A stretch of DNA of 64,000 bases from Streptomyces sp. NBC_01210 (lineage in GTDB: Bacteria > Actinomycetota > Actinomycetes > Streptomycetales > Streptomycetaceae). The stretch covers positions 4,588,001 to 4,652,000 of the forward strand of contig NZ_CP108549.1 in assembly GCF_036010325.1 (NCBI RefSeq). Direction: 5' to 3'. A program made the translations under genes and the position numbers. This document shows positions 63,403 to 64,000 of the stretch, piece after piece. The notes under the pieces were generated by a model. The model was not told the DNA's origin and made no database searches. It was given only the letters and a program-made list of their open reading frames with translations. Numbering within the stretch: the stretch's first letter is position 1; each line of letters starts with the position of its first letter.

Positions 63403-64000
63403 GTGACCTCCTCGCAGCAGAAGCCCGAAGCACACAGCCATGCGCACAGCCATGGGCCGGCCGCGCCCGTCTCCAAGCACCTTCGCAAGGTCATCGCCGC
63501 CGTGCTGATTCCCTTCTCCACCGCGGTTTTGGTCGGGCTGTTCGTGCTCTGGCCGGGCGGCGCTCCCGACCATCAGCGCAGCGGTGTCGGCTTCGACCGG
63601 CAGACCGAGCAGGGCAAGGTGGTGACGGTCGAGAAGGTCAACTGCAAGGACGTGAATGCGGCGCAGGTGCCGCCGACCGGCGACACCTCCACGCCCGAGG
63701 GGCGCGAGGCGGTCAATTCCCAGCGGGGCAGCTGCGCGAAGGCGACGATCGAGGTCACCAGCGGTAAGGACAAGGGCCGTACTTTCACCGAGATTGTCCA
63801 GCCGGACGCTCCACGGCAGTTGAGCAAGGGCCAGGGTGTGGTGGTGGCGTACGCGCCCAATGCGCCCCGCGATCTTCAGTACTCCGTGACCGATGTGGAC
63901 CGGAAGTTCCCGATGGTGCTGCTGGCCGGGATCTTCGCGCTCGTGGTGGTGCTGGTGGGACGGATGCGCGGCGTGATGGCGCTGATCGCGCTCGCCGCCT
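63403..64000 (+). CDS. YibE/F-like membrane protein, cut by the window edge
   Basis: The first 199 residues are visible. A basic start with HSHAHSHG (about residues 12-19) leads to a membrane segment (about 34-53), then an extracytoplasmic domain (about 55-165) with two cysteines (about residues 82 and 110), then a second membrane segment (about 172-190). It fits YibE/F-type proteins. The gene continues past 64000. GTG 63403 shows no strong ribosome binding site, and it starts about 80 bp from the start of the divergent thiC riboswitch. Confidence 0.75.
   Translation, partial: MTSSQQKPEAHSHAHSHGPAAPVSKHLRKVIAAVLIPFSTAVLVGLFVLWPGGAPDHQRSGVGFDRQTEQGKVVTVEKVNCKDVNAAQVPPTGDTSTPEGREAVNSQRGSCAKATIEVTSGKDKGRTFTEIVQPDAPRQLSKGQGVVVAYAPNAPRDLQYSVTDVDRKFPMVLLAGIFALVVVLVGRMRGVMALIALAA

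Overview
The window is a piece of a Streptomyces chromosome. GC content is very high, many genes start with GTG, neighbouring genes often overlap by four bases (GTGA/ATGA), and the order thiC ... hisC-cydA-cydB-cydCD ... kptA ... serS-pheA-dtpA-copper genes ... htrA is, as I recall it, the S. coelicolor core order. The shared core lies right of about 15.5 kb; the left end is accessory.

Region 1 (1-3241) is accessory DNA: the first bases of a leftward gene cut by the edge, a prim-pol protein, a metallo-beta-lactamase-fold hydrolase and a secreted allene-oxide-cyclase/dirigent-like protein.

Region 2 (3242-15545) is a complete-looking 12.3 kb integrative and conjugative element of the actinomycete type (AICE), inserted in the 3' half of a tRNA-Ser(TGA) gene. 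A 60-bp perfect direct repeat marks both ends. It carries a GntR/UTRA regulator coupled to a family-2 glycosyltransferase, a control region with four copies of one palindrome, a DUF2637 membrane protein, an RRQRL zinc protein, an FtsK/TraB-type DNA translocase, a CTAG-rich inverted-repeat patch, four small Spd-like or zinc genes, a two-gene replication module (prim-pol plus DUF3631 ATPase), ten 7-bp iterons, xis and int. This is the most interesting part of the window.

Region 3 (15.6-25.7 kb) is core: HtrA-like protease, glycerophosphodiesterase, two small HATPase regulators, a SEC-C/DUF5926 protein, a prim-pol-like protein without its catalytic aspartates, a PP2C/SpoIIE-type protein with a TTA codon and an altered metal motif, and an Xaa-Pro peptidase.

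Region 4 (25.9-31.9 kb) is an extracytoplasmic copper operon: unknown membrane protein, YcnI, Sco, PCuAC/ECuC, CopCD fusion and a Tat-exported DyP peroxidase. pheA, a DnaA-box-rich spacer, serS, a HAD phosphatase and two tRNA-Ser genes with an 8-bp tandem array between them follow.

Region 5 (36-49.5 kb): a truncated rhomboid-like gene, a putative DNA-binding protein, two ABC exporter gene pairs, a translationally coupled set (M24-like protein, 44-aa peptide, hydrolase-SDR fusion, metal-dependent hydrolase, MerR regulator), kptA, an LLM oxidoreductase, a HAD phosphatase and an M23 peptidase.

Region 6 (49.7-64 kb): cydA-cydB-cydDC for cytochrome bd with a perfect Rex operator, a cyclophilin-like protein, hisC, a LacI regulator, a metallophosphatase, a membrane protein, thiC under a TPP riboswitch and a YibE/F gene cut by the right edge.
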